A program made the translations under genes and the position numbers. A stretch of 13,963 nt of DNA, taken from the NCBI GenBank assembly GCA_900128395.1, contig LT649777.1:1-13963 (forward strand), given 5' to 3'. Each line of letters starts with the position of its first letter. Position 1 is the first letter of the stretch. Source of the DNA: Stramenopiles sp. TOSAG23-2 (Eukaryota; Sar). Of this stretch, positions 6,601 through 13,963 are shown in pieces. The notes beneath the pieces were generated by a model that had not been told where the DNA came from, did no database searches, and saw only the letters and a list, made by a program, of their open reading frames with translations.

Positions 6601-9600
6601 GTCTTCAACATTACCAGTCAGTCTGGGTAACGTTTTTTTTATCAAACGTTTAATTTCAGGCACAATATACAAATGTACTGTCTGCCCTTTTCCAATTCCT
6701 CTCATGCGATAAGCACCTTGTGCATAATCACGGAATATCATATCTTTACCAATTGTTAAGCAAGCACATGCATTTATTTGCTGTTTAATATCCATACCTG
6801 TTGTATGAACTTGATCATAAAATGTAAAGCGACTTCCTTTTGATAAACCGCATTCAGATAATGGAATGCATTTTTCAGCGCCTCGGATATAGATCATTTT
6901 TCTATCAAGATGATCTAAAAAGACACAACCTTGTAAATGATTTAATCCTGTATCAACAAGATATCGTGCTACTTCTTCGTTACTAAAGCCAGTCACCAAA
7001 GCTCCTGTGTCAATCAATGCATGAAATGGAGGAGAAGTTGACTGCGCAATTTGATCAAGCACGCCTTTAACAGTCCATTCCTTAGCATTAGGAAGCATCA
7101 AATCTAAGCTAATTTGCGCTTCTTTAGTAACTGCATCATCAGTTAGACTACGTATGATTTTTCCTTCACTTCCTTTTTCAAAATTACAAGGGACAATATC
7201 AACAGGCAGTAAGTTTGATGGAGTCCCTGAAAAACCAAGACGTCTTCCAAATAGCATATCACTGCCCAATTCTTGCCCAGACGCAGTTATTTTCACGCGT
7301 TGCTGTTGCATAGTTTTTGGAAAAACAATTTGCCTTAGGTAATAATGTATCACGTCTGGTTCCATAGAAAGTAGTTTATGCAATTTTTTTAATTGCTTCG
7401 CATCTGCTAATTGAAACAGCTCTAAATCCATTATTTCACGCCTCTTATTGTTTTTACTGCATGTAGTATTGACCCAATTTTCAAACCTTACATACGCTGG
7501 CCTTTGCTTTTTTGGACCAGATTCTTGATGTAAATTTTCTTTCAACATACGTATAATGGTTTTCAAATCCGATTCTCTCAAGCCTTCATATCGATATGCC
7601 AAAATTGTTGCCCCAATAAGCACATCCGGCTGAGCAAATTCAGCAGCTGATGACGGCACATCTTTACCAACAAATGGTATACCTAACAATTTCCTTGACG
7701 CTGGTTGGTCCGCTTTTAAAACTGCTGCGTCTTGAGGTTGAAGCAGACCAAATGATACACGATCAACTTTAGATAAAATATGCGGTACAAAAGAACTGCT
7801 CCAATCGTGTGCAAGATTTAAGCATTGAAGAGCCAATTTTCCAAGATCTCCTTGTGTTTCTAAGACTTGCACAGCATCTTTTGATGAGGAGTTATTTCCT
7901 TTTCCAACATATTTCAATAGTTCTTCATGGCTAGGTATTTCCTTTAAACCTTCAAAAATATGGTGAGCCTTCATCCATGATAATGCACGTTTGCCAATAA
8001 TGTCTCTCACCGATCCTTCATAAAATTCATGATCAAGCAACACAAGATGTGGCGTTTGCTGGAGCGTTTTCTCTTTGATCCCATTTTTAAAAACATTAAT
8101 TAACTCTTGAATACTACTATCATTAGCAGCATCACTATTTCCCATGGCTACATATGAAGCCTTTAATATGATGTCTAACAAGTATATTGGTAGATCCCAT
8201 CGTGTTGGATTTGGCGTTAAAGGAAATTTTTCGCCAATTGGGAAATTAAGCTCCGAACGCAGCGGATGTAAGAGCATATCAACCTCATCAAGAAGAAGTA
8301 CACCACGCTCTCTCTCTGACCATAAATTCATGATTTGTGCAATCGCATCTGCTGTATCTGCAATATTTTTTAACTCCTTTATTCTTTCCTTCTTTCTTTT
8401 AGCTGCAGGATTTTTCTCCTCCTGCTGACGTAGAAATCTATCAAAAGTTGCCTCTTCCTTTCCCCCTTCTTTTCCTGGAAGTGGTAAAAGACTTTCATCA
8501 TCTACTGATGATATTACATTCAATAACTCAACATATTTGTTAGCAATCGATTTAATAGCACTTGGAGTGGTACAAACAATCCCACCTTCGCGTCGTGCTT
8601 GTAGCATTTTCTTATACATTTTCTTATATTTAACAGGCAAGTTTGGCCAAGATCGATCAAATGTCAATGTATACACAGGCTTCACAATTACTTGACAATA
8701 CTGCTTCCACATAACATTTCTTGACATTGTAAGAAGTGCATTTGGAACAACTTGTGTGACTAAAGATTTGGTGTCGGCCAGCATCAATGCTAACAATGGC
8801 CCAATTACAGTAGTTTTCCCTGCACCCATAATCATTTGATGTACCATGCTACTTGAATCCATTCCCCATTCATTTTTACCACCATCAGTAGCTCTAGACA
8901 TGAAGGTATCACAAAGATATATTTGTGACTTACGAAGAAGAAAGCCAGTCAAAAATTCAAACATTAAAAACCTAGGGTCGTATTGGTTTCCATTTTTTGC
9001 ATAATGACGTGATGCTAATAAATTGCCAGTTAAGTTATCAATTTCTTTCCTCATTTTTTTAGCATCAATTTTTTTATCAATTGCACTTGCAACACCATCA
9101 ATCGCAATGATCGCCCTCCTTAGCTGTGATATGCGAATTGCGACAAGAACAATGCTTGCAGTACCAGTCAAAAGATCAGAAATTGAATGCCCATCGTGTT
9201 CTACATATGGATTAAAATTTGTTACATCATTATTTCCTTCAGAACTGACAATGCATGCTGCTAAATGGGTAAGCTGAAGCTTCGCGCGTAAGCCCGAATA
9301 CTGCTTTAATTTATATTCTAAAACATCTCTTGAATTTTCCTCTGGTACACGATTAGCATTTTCCAATAAATATTTGATGCCATCTTTCATTCGCTTGGTA
9401 TCATCCTCTAACGCACTTTGCAATTTATCTCTAAGCTGAAATAATTTTTCTGTTGCAGCATCACCAAATCCCGGAGCTACTGCACCAACCCCATCTCTTT
9501 GCTGTTGTTGCTCATATTCCTCCATAACTTCTGGTGATATACCAACACAAACAAGCGCTTTTCGTGAATTTGTAACTCCAGCAAATGTCACACAATCATC

Positions 9601-12600
9601 TGCAATGCGCTTCCTCGTTGCCTTTGCAACGTTAGTCTCAGCATCTGGATGCCCCGATAAATCATATGGAGGTTTGTTCGGGCACATTTCATGTGTCGGT
9701 ATGTCTTGCTCCACTACATATTCATCGAATTCAACAAAGGTACTTAATGGCTGACTCATAAAGGCGCTGACATCATCATTGTTTACAGACGCTGGGCCAA
9801 GATCCAATTCATCCAAAGTGCGAATGGTTTGAGCATAATTAGTAGTGCCAACAGGAAGCTCCTGTGAATCCGCTGGTATTTTATATGTACCTTGATGCTT
9901 TTGAGCACTACTAGATGTAGATGTCAATGGACCATATTTTTCTTTCACCTTGGAGCGGTCAAAATTTTCCATAACAGCATTGACTATTTTTAAAATATAA
10001 TCATTGCGAATAGGTGTATCCCCCCATGCTTGGTGCGAGTTATTGAACCAATCACTGGGAAATGGTTCTACAAGATTTTTTAACGAAATATCTTCAGATA
10101 ACATGAGATATGCTGCAATAAGATTGGTTCCTCCCCTTGTCCCAAAGTCATTCCCACTCTCACTTTTAAAAATGTTTAAACGTAGTAACATCTCACATAA
10201 TTTTCGAGTTGATTTCGCAGTATCGGCACCATCAATATTCACCGTGACATTGAGTGCCATCATTTGAACAGCACTGGCAAATAATCCACCCGCAACTTTT
10301 GCTTCCCACAATGATTCAATAAGCTGTAATGCAGATTCATTTTCATGATCCTTTGCTGCTGACGCTTCAGAAACCGTCACATGCTCTATCCATGCATTTG
10401 TAGCTTCCTTATAATTGGTCATTACTTTTTCGCACCCATTACTGTAAGAAAGCATCCCAGATGCAAAACACCATCCCCCATTTTTTTGACCGTAATAATA
10501 GACATCATATTCCCCATCCATAGGTTCTGTTGAAGTCCCAATTTTATTAATCAACGAAATACGCGTCTTGTGTTCCGTATTTCCTTTCGATAATTCGTTT
10601 TCAACAATGTAGTCATTTAATATTGTTTCCTCTAAATGACTTAAACGACATGCAAGGGATACATGTGACCTTTTCGTAATATAACTACTATATTCATCCG
10701 CCAACGGAGAACTATCTCCTTCGTGGTCTTTAATAATCGGCCAGTCGTCTGGGAAGATAGGAGAATGCTTTAATACAAGTCTTAACTTTAAGCGGCAGGC
10801 ATGGGCATTTGGATGATGGTCATCATCGCAATTTCTGAAATATTTTAGCAACGTGTGTTCTGTCCAACTAAGTCTCATATCAGTACCACAAGAAACAATT
10901 GTAGTATACGCATCGATATACTCACGATGTAACAACTTCAAGAACGCCCAGTATAGTGTTGCACCTATTGAATTAAAAGTTACAAACTGGTCACATGGAT
11001 GAACTTCATATAAAAAATAACGTGCATGGCACGAGTATTGCCATTCCATGTTGAACATATCAGGAACAGTAGACACCGTGAATGGGCAAAATGATATTGC
11101 TGGTCGTACCATTGGATAATTAGGAACCAAAATATGGATGGTACTTGATGCATGTGTCAACAATAGGGAGCAAGGAATTCCTTTTAATAATTGTGGATTC
11201 ACTTCATTTTCTTGCTCTGACATCACATATTTCCCACCACTATCAACAACGTACAAACGCACATTTCCATCATCTAAATAAGCCACGCTGAAAGATACTC
11301 TTAAGCGAGGAAGTTCAATTAGATCAGGCATTAAATTATTATCATCAAAAGCATTCTCATAATCTCCTGATGTAGCCCAAGCTAATATATGAGATAGAGA
11401 TTCGATTTGCGTTAACAATCGAACAATGTCAGTAGATGCTTTTAATTTAGACTCAGCTAAATTTACTAAGCGACGCCCAGAATACGTTAATGTCACTGGA
11501 TCAGTATCTTTCCTAACAATAGCTGTACTACCTCCAGATCCCCTAACCTCTAAGTCATAATCGTAGTATGAATCTACAAAATCAATATACTCCCCCTTTT
11601 CGTTTAGAATTTTTTGAACTCGACGATGACCTTTCCAATTTCCAGTTCTCTTTAATTCCCAAAAATCAAACGATTCTGAGATAGCACATGGTACTGTGCC
11701 ATTTGTTGTTTCAGGTAGTAAATATGTTCTCGGCCCCAGTCCATCTTCTCCATTATTCTGGTCAGTAATTAAAACATTATTTCCACCAAAACTTGGAGTA
11801 AAAAAATTACCAGCACTAAATCTTGTAATTGATGACGGAGGAAAGTGCATTTTTTGTCCATTCTGTGTTGTCTTAACTGGCATCCCTGCCAATGAGACAC
11901 GGAAGTCTGATGTATAGACAAGCGATGGATATCCTCGTCGACCAAACGCATTGATATTATACACTTCAACGTATTGATATATTTTTGAAACTTTCACCAT
12001 CATCCACCAATCAAGACGTGGGGGTAGTGCTAAAATGGTTACCACAGCAATATCTGGGGACACTTCTTCAACTGGGAGCAGAAATGTCATATCTTTTGCT
12101 AAAAGCTCATCTTTCATATCTCCATTTTGAAACTTCATCCACTTAATTTTTCGAGGATCTTTGTCATCAGTCAATTCAGCATGCATGACAGGATCAAGAA
12201 CTGAACTTAACCATGGAATATCGCCTGGCGACTCTTTGTCGTATTTATAAATACGCTCTTCAGAGCCACCGTACTTAACTTTATTAAAAGTAAACGGCTT
12301 ATCAAATTTCATCTGGTTAAGTGGGGTAACAGTAAAGCGAATGCCCCAATACTCATCGTCATTATCGGTGATGCTTGAAAAGTCATAAGTCAGTTTATTT
12401 CCAAAAATCTTGACAGGATCTTTTGGATATTCATTACCTGTGTACTTAAATGATTGTACTTCTCCATCATTTTTAACGACTTCAATTTCTAAATTAGCGT
12501 AAAATTCTTTTGTTTCGCACTTTGGATCAAAAGTTATAAAAAAACAATCGACATTATTAAACGATACCGTACCTTTAATTTCCGCATCACCCTTGTATGG

Positions 12601-13963
12601 GTGGTTTTTAGTTTCAATTACTTTCGGTTCTTGCACTTTATATGCGCTTTTTGGACACCCAGGGAGAAACATATGTTCCCCAGCAGCTAAATCCTTCCAA
12701 GCCTCAATCAGGAAATTTCCTTTAACCACTTCAACACTATGCAAATTGGTAGAATCTACAAGTTCAGCGGAATGGGGCACAGTATTACCAAATACTTGCT
12801 TGAAATCTGGATGCCGACATATCTCCTCAGGGACAGGTTGGAGAGTACTTTGGTTATATTTTACTAAGCATTTTTGCACGTCCGTTGAAAACATATTTCT
12901 TTCATCTCGATATGTTACAATTTCCCCATTTTTATTTTCATCCGATCCGATGCTTATATCGGCAGCATTCCACATTTTGTAAGACTCTGAATCACCAGTA
13001 GTTGATTGAACGGCCGAAATCAAAATTTGGCGAATATCTCCATCTGCTGCTTCATATGTTAAATAATCAATCATTGCAATACGCTTATTTTGAATTAACC
13101 AATAAATTTCTTGTTCAGCTACACCCAAGGAACTCGCTGTATTCTCTTCGGCATCTTTCTCTTCATTTTGATTTTCACTATCATTACTGTTCGAACTGCC
13201 ACCATTTGCAACATGCCATGTCCTTACGAAGGAAGCATTAGATAATAATCTTGATGCCATCTCAGTATCTAACGGCGACGCTGGCCATACAGTCATTGCA
13301 ATATGGGCGCGGAAAATAGTCGATTCCTTCTTGGAACCAGCCTTCTCACTTTCCTTCAACCATTTTGTTGCCATGGCAACTGCTCGTTCAATCCAATCAG
13401 AAAAGTGATTGTCATATTTCTTTAAAGTCTCATTTTCATTTGAAGTACCAGATTTACAAACATCTTTCAAAAAAGTTAAAGCTTTTGTTGCAATTCTCAA
13501 TAAAAACAAAAGAACATTGACAAAGGAAGATTTATAGTCACCAACAGCTAGCTTTAAACCATCTTCAATCAGCGACAAGAGGGATTTCAATGTTAACTCT
13601 GGTCCATTTTCAAGTTCAGTAATAAAATATCCATTGTACGTATTTAATTTAGACGGTTTGCAAGGAACAACATCAATTGCCGCTGTAGAGAGATCGTTAC
13701 CCCATATTCCAGGCGAAAACAAGCATTCTTCAAATAATTTTTGTAGTCGACTGTCAAAAAGCGTGCCAACTCGATCTTTACCAAAAAATTGCAGCACTAA
13801 TGGTATTCTCATATACGGTGTCGTTAAATACGTATATAATATTTCCGCTTCTTCCTGTGATAAGTTACCACTGAAATCTTCAAGAATTTGCTCGTGTAAT
13901 ATATCATCTTCAGTGACGCCTTTGAAATATTCGTCGTTTTGATCATTACTACCATCGGTTTTT
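3691..13963 (-). CDS. Giant DUF3638/DUF3645 motor-like protein with CUB-like modules and EF-hands (5' end outside window)
   Basis: One uninterrupted frame ends in TGA at 3691-3693 and stays open to the window edge, giving at least 3423 codons without an intron. The ATG at 13812 is internal: the 50 codons before it are open and read into a family block (LTTPYMRIPLVLQFF). Numbering below counts that Met as 1. Order: N-terminal helical region; CUB-like module (401-500); conserved central region with HACRLKLRLV and ACRLSHLEE blocks (about 780-1120); DUF3638 with GAGKTT (1663-1668); DEVD (1842-1845); DUF3645 (about 2016-2078); GFSGTP (2193-2198); TTGMD (2337-2341); QGAYRMRGIGKGQ (2365-2377); short Gln-rich stretch (2551-2570); LKLKNVNIVLDWV block; two EF-hands (2897-2944); charged helical stretch (about 2975-3118); two C-terminal CUB-like modules (3165-3266, 3281-3373). 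No signal peptide or membrane helix is evident, so a cytosolic protein is inferred. Homologs are sometimes auto-labelled ubiquitinyl hydrolase, but I see no protease motif. The biological role is unknown. Confidence 0.93.
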   Translation of the reverse strand, partial: KTDGSNDQNDEYFKGVTEDDILHEQILEDFSGNLSQEEAEILYTYLTTPYMRIPLVLQFFGKDRVGTLFDSRLQKLFEECLFSPGIWGNDLSTAAIDVVPCKPSKLNTYNGYFITELENGPELTLKSLLSLIEDGLKLAVGDYKSSFVNVLLFLLRIATKALTFLKDVCKSGTSNENETLKKYDNHFSDWIERAVAMATKWLKESEKAGSKKESTIFRAHIAMTVWPASPLDTEMASRLLSNASFVRTWHVANGGSSNSNDSENQNEEKDAEENTASSLGVAEQEIYWLIQNKRIAMIDYLTYEAADGDIRQILISAVQSTTGDSESYKMWNAADISIGSDENKNGEIVTYRDERNMFSTDVQKCLVKYNQSTLQPVPEEICRHPDFKQVFGNTVPHSAELVDSTNLHSVEVVKGNFLIEAWKDLAAGEHMFLPGCPKSAYKVQEPKVIETKNHPYKGDAEIKGTVSFNNVDCFFITFDPKCETKEFYANLEIEVVKNDGEVQSFKYTGNEYPKDPVKIFGNKLTYDFSSITDNDDEYWGIRFTVTPLNQMKFDKPFTFNKVKYGGSEERIYKYDKESPGDIPWLSSVLDPVMHAELTDDKDPRKIKWMKFQNGDMKDELLAKDMTFLLPVEEVSPDIAVVTILALPPRLDWWMMVKVSKIYQYVEVYNINAFGRRGYPSLVYTSDFRVSLAGMPVKTTQNGQKMHFPPSSITRFSAGNFFTPSFGGNNVLITDQNNGEDGLGPRTYLLPETTNGTVPCAISESFDFWELKRTGNWKGHRRVQKILNEKGEYIDFVDSYYDYDLEVRGSGGSTAIVRKDTDPVTLTYSGRRLVNLAESKLKASTDIVRLLTQIESLSHILAWATSGDYENAFDDNNLMPDLIELPRLRVSFSVAYLDDGNVRLYVVDSGGKYVMSEQENEVNPQLLKGIPCSLLLTHASSTIHILVPNYPMVRPAISFCPFTVSTVPDMFNMEWQYSCHARYFLYEVHPCDQFVTFNSIGATLYWAFLKLLHREYIDAYTTIVSCGTDMRLSWTEHTLLKYFRNCDDDHHPNAHACRLKLRLVLKHSPIFPDDWPIIKDHEGDSSPLADEYSSYITKRSHVSLACRLSHLEETILNDYIVENELSKGNTEHKTRISLINKIGTSTEPMDGEYDVYYYGQKNGGWCFASGMLSYSNGCEKVMTNYKEATNAWIEHVTVSEASAAKDHENESALQLIESLWEAKVAGGLFASAVQMMALNVTVNIDGADTAKSTRKLCEMLLRLNIFKSESGNDFGTRGGTNLIAAYLMLSEDISLKNLVEPFPSDWFNNSHQAWGDTPIRNDYILKIVNAVMENFDRSKVKEKYGPLTSTSSSAQKHQGTYKIPADSQELPVGTTNYAQTIRTLDELDLGPASVNNDDVSAFMSQPLSTFVEFDEYVVEQDIPTHEMCPNKPPYDLSGHPDAETNVAKATRKRIADDCVTFAGVTNSRKALVCVGISPEVMEEYEQQQQRDGVGAVAPGFGDAATEKLFQLRDKLQSALEDDTKRMKDGIKYLLENANRVPEENSRDVLEYKLKQYSGLRAKLQLTHLAACIVSSEGNNDVTNFNPYVEHDGHSISDLLTGTASIVLVAIRISQLRRAIIAIDGVASAIDKKIDAKKMRKEIDNLTGNLLASRHYAKNGNQYDPRFLMFEFLTGFLLRKSQIYLCDTFMSRATDGGKNEWGMDSSSMVHQMIMGAGKTTVIGPLLALMLADTKSLVTQVVPNALLTMSRNVMWKQYCQVIVKPVYTLTFDRSWPNLPVKYKKMYKKMLQARREGGIVCTTPSAIKSIANKYVELLNVISSVDDESLLPLPGKEGGKEEATFDRFLRQQEEKNPAAKRKKERIKELKNIADTADAIAQIMNLWSERERGVLLLDEVDMLLHPLRSELNFPIGEKFPLTPNPTRWDLPIYLLDIILKASYVAMGNSDAANDSSIQELINVFKNGIKEKTLQQTPHLVLLDHEFYEGSVRDIIGKRALSWMKAHHIFEGLKEIPSHEELLKYVGKGNNSSSKDAVQVLETQGDLGKLALQCLNLAHDWSSSFVPHILSKVDRVSFGLLQPQDAAVLKADQPASRKLLGIPFVGKDVPSSAAEFAQPDVLIGATILAYRYEGLRESDLKTIIRMLKENLHQESGPKKQRPAYVRFENWVNTTCSKNNKRREIMDLELFQLADAKQLKKLHKLLSMEPDVIHYYLRQIVFPKTMQQQRVKITASGQELGSDMLFGRRLGFSGTPSNLLPVDIVPCNFEKGSEGKIIRSLTDDAVTKEAQISLDLMLPNAKEWTVKGVLDQIAQSTSPPFHALIDTGALVTGFSNEEVARYLVDTGLNHLQGCVFLDHLDRKMIYIRGAEKCIPLSECGLSKGSRFTFYDQVHTTGMDIKQQINACACLTIGKDMIFRDYAQGAYRMRGIGKGQTVHLYIVPEIKRLIKKTLPRLTGNVEDDVAAWLQLNGMKMEKLQFLQLCQQNMSTIWRKVALNNLMASSGVIDNDSIPKGIQRFLGTTDGAKTLQSSINALKDLVDFDVPTSIPISEPYSEMLDKMVQSNAMLCDQPEQKDIVNIVMKQVDDVLKTGGQAESTGNEKKGLNSEMTREKEREQEQQKQKQQQQQVESMFARDNSRPYQWSTKILEKEPLSYDKSIELSSEGTKWEDAFPFYPLSIFTPRPKDFNFSKLFFPRIESLEFPQSMLQSTNFAPIGRDFTKPLKLKNVNIVLDWVVNKDNNERRTVVLTLSEAESMRRFIQRVRKSGTTNIAGELALLLLPQGIVFEATQGYEKQDSSNSCNNTNSDTNNRIPEETNFSMKTITHEGGNNSILKGETSEEYQERKNENQQPSISTSLKVNIQCLKFWNNEMFYEEDEAKSLLFAFRSNAKGERRDFFEASLRARRRSRNSWTGMPIRQVFSFSDDESFNHLLSLVDQIREYLVDKNIVDICSEFDSDGNGFLSHDELKSVFLSTGVSMNQTDLDNIATMMDVDGDNAIEYNEFAKLFDTSTTSSSRAAALEEMVQNRNDKSDIDIAAEEERKKKKREEAKKRRKERELKLAEKHANDKKKNGVEDVEVKVEEEEGEEEEEGEELDFMAKWRKKRAERQKQRDETIKKMNESKAERDDKMSELAKKRAELEVRQRKANVAARSRKKGATGAELKKASEAAASLEGINLDLGGLNLGGDGGGGNEEVKEAEQGEEEANIYYEDTTIVAVDGQVFQSPHPMHPSTEKDPFPAPEITVKFESEDIQGVSILFDDACSLKEYYTNFIIKDSEGNDYKYTGINFPWEPVIVKGNSFVYKFDKTDSLDKDYYGWKFTVNGLNELPDEKIKTVQTRHPQRGCKLEGEITFPDCEAMILEFDTQCSSRKYYDSLIITPGNGGDEIKYCQESDNWPKNPVVIQSNTITYKWKAIGKMIGEYYGFKFTASPK
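3694..4320 (-). other. Two C-terminal CUB-like modules of the giant protein (residues ~3165-3373)
   Basis: Module A runs from SPHPMHP to YYGWKFTVNGL (3165-3266). Module B runs from RHPQRG to YYGFKFTASPK (3281-3373), the last residues of the protein. Both share FD-x-x-C-S, a YY pair and the closing YYGxKFT with each other and with the internal module at 401-500. Confidence 0.78.
4459..4890 (-). other. Charged helical / coiled-coil region with acidic run (residues ~2975-3118)
   Basis: A Lys/Arg/Glu-rich stretch follows directly after the EF-hands. It is interrupted by a nearly pure Glu/Gly run and followed by RKKRAERQKQRDE and similar repeats. It probably forms a single alpha helix or coiled coil that spaces the EF-hands from the C-terminal CUB-like modules. 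A Gly/Leu-rich linker (LGGLNLGGDGGGG) follows it. Confidence 0.8.
4981..5124 (-). other. Pair of canonical EF-hand calcium-binding loops (residues 2897-2944)
   Basis: Loop 1 is DSDGNGFLSHDE (2897-2908) and loop 2 is DVDGDNAIEYNE (2933-2944). Both have acidic or amide ligands at positions 1, 3 and 5, a hydrophobic residue at position 8 or equivalent, and the bidentate Glu at 12. The 36-residue spacing is that of a normal EF-hand pair. Both loops should bind calcium. Confidence 0.95.
6673..7236 (-). other. Second motor lobe with GFSGTP, TTGMD and YRMRG motifs (residues ~2193-2380)
   Basis: GFSGTP (2193-2198) occupies the motif III position. HTTGMDIKQ (2336-2343) occupies motif V. QGAYRMRGIGKGQ (2365-2377), with Arg2369 and Arg2371, occupies motif VI, where the arginine finger sits in SF2 motors. 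All expected polar residues are present, so I infer an active ATPase. Confidence 0.75.
7579..7767 (-). other. DUF3645 region (residues ~2016-2078)
   Basis: It contains SFGLL, RKLLGIPFVGKDVPS, EFAQPDV and AYRYEGL in the order I know from DUF3645. It lies between the DEVD motif and the GFSGTP motif, so it looks like an insert or accessory part of the motor rather than a separate enzyme. Confidence 0.88.
8503..8979 (-). other. DUF3638 region with Walker A-like motif (residues ~1612-1770)
   Basis: This segment runs from FLMFEFLTGFLLRKSQ through VHQMIMGAGKTTVIGPL (Lys1666 is the expected phosphate-binding lysine) and LADTKSLVTQVVPNALL to TPSAIKSI. The hydrophobic strand, P-loop, helix and 'VVP..LL' order is that of the first RecA-like lobe of SF2 motors. 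Family members usually have GEGKT where this one has GAGKTT. A Lys/Glu-rich insertion follows at about 1781-1815, before the DEVD motif at 8278-8289. Confidence 0.88.
12313..12612 (-). other. Internal CUB-like module of the giant protein (residues ~401-500)
   Basis: It begins with NHPYKG, has the FDPKC...FY core and ends DEYWGIRFTVTPL. The pattern (HPY, FDxxC, aromatic pair, KYTG, P-P-V, Y-x-F, Y[WY]GxxFTV) is shared with the two C-terminal modules. It resembles the CUB-like fold near 'HPY' motifs in large eukaryotic proteins such as ZZEF1 and HERC relatives. A protein or ligand-binding role is inferred. Confidence 0.75.

Noticed and set aside
3691-13963. Calling the giant protein a ubiquitin hydrolase
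   Set aside because: Automatic labels of this kind exist for relatives, but I see no Cys/His protease boxes; only motor, EF-hand and CUB-like features are supported.
1-13963. CRISPR array, insertion sequence, prophage or bacterial operon
   Set aside because: No spaced repeats of that kind, transposase, terminal inverted repeats or polycistronic spacing are visible; gene content is eukaryotic.

Overview
The window looks like nuclear DNA from an AT-rich, intron-poor unicellular eukaryote. A small GTPase of the Rab family, a cytochrome b561-type membrane protein and a giant DUF3638/DUF3645 ATPase-like protein are all eukaryotic types. All three genes are uninterrupted, and one is a 10.3-kb open frame. 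They end in TAA, TAG and TGA respectively, so the standard code applies. Spacers are very AT-rich, with (AT)n tracts. The giant protein resembles relatives I recall from diatoms, oomycetes, haptophytes and other protists, but the species cannot be fixed from the sequence alone.

Layout. Positions 1-642 hold no gene and probably include the 3' end of the Rab transcript. A Rab8/Rab1-like GTPase with a long N-terminal extension lies at 643-1680 on the minus strand. A divergent spacer (1681-2617) carries an (AT)12 tract, an uncertain small open frame (2184-2504) and a short tandem repeat. A six-helix cytochrome b561-like protein lies at 2618-3256 on the plus strand. A convergent spacer (3257-3690) contains a 34-bp direct repeat and small palindromes. 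The rest, 3691-13963 on the minus strand, is one continuous coding frame that runs off the right edge of the window.

The giant protein (at least 3423 residues visible) is the main object. Its core has ATPase motifs in helicase order: GAGKTT, DEVD, GFSGTP, TTGMD and a Q...YRMRG motif. These match the motor motifs of SecA more closely than those of common DEAD-box proteins. The core is combined with one internal and two C-terminal CUB-like beta modules, a canonical EF-hand pair and a long charged helical stretch. This suggests a calcium-responsive ATP-driven machine of unknown job.

The three genes share no obvious pathway. Rab (vesicle traffic) and b561 (transmembrane electron transfer) both act at endomembranes, but their adjacency is probably ordinary genomic neighbourhood rather than an operon.
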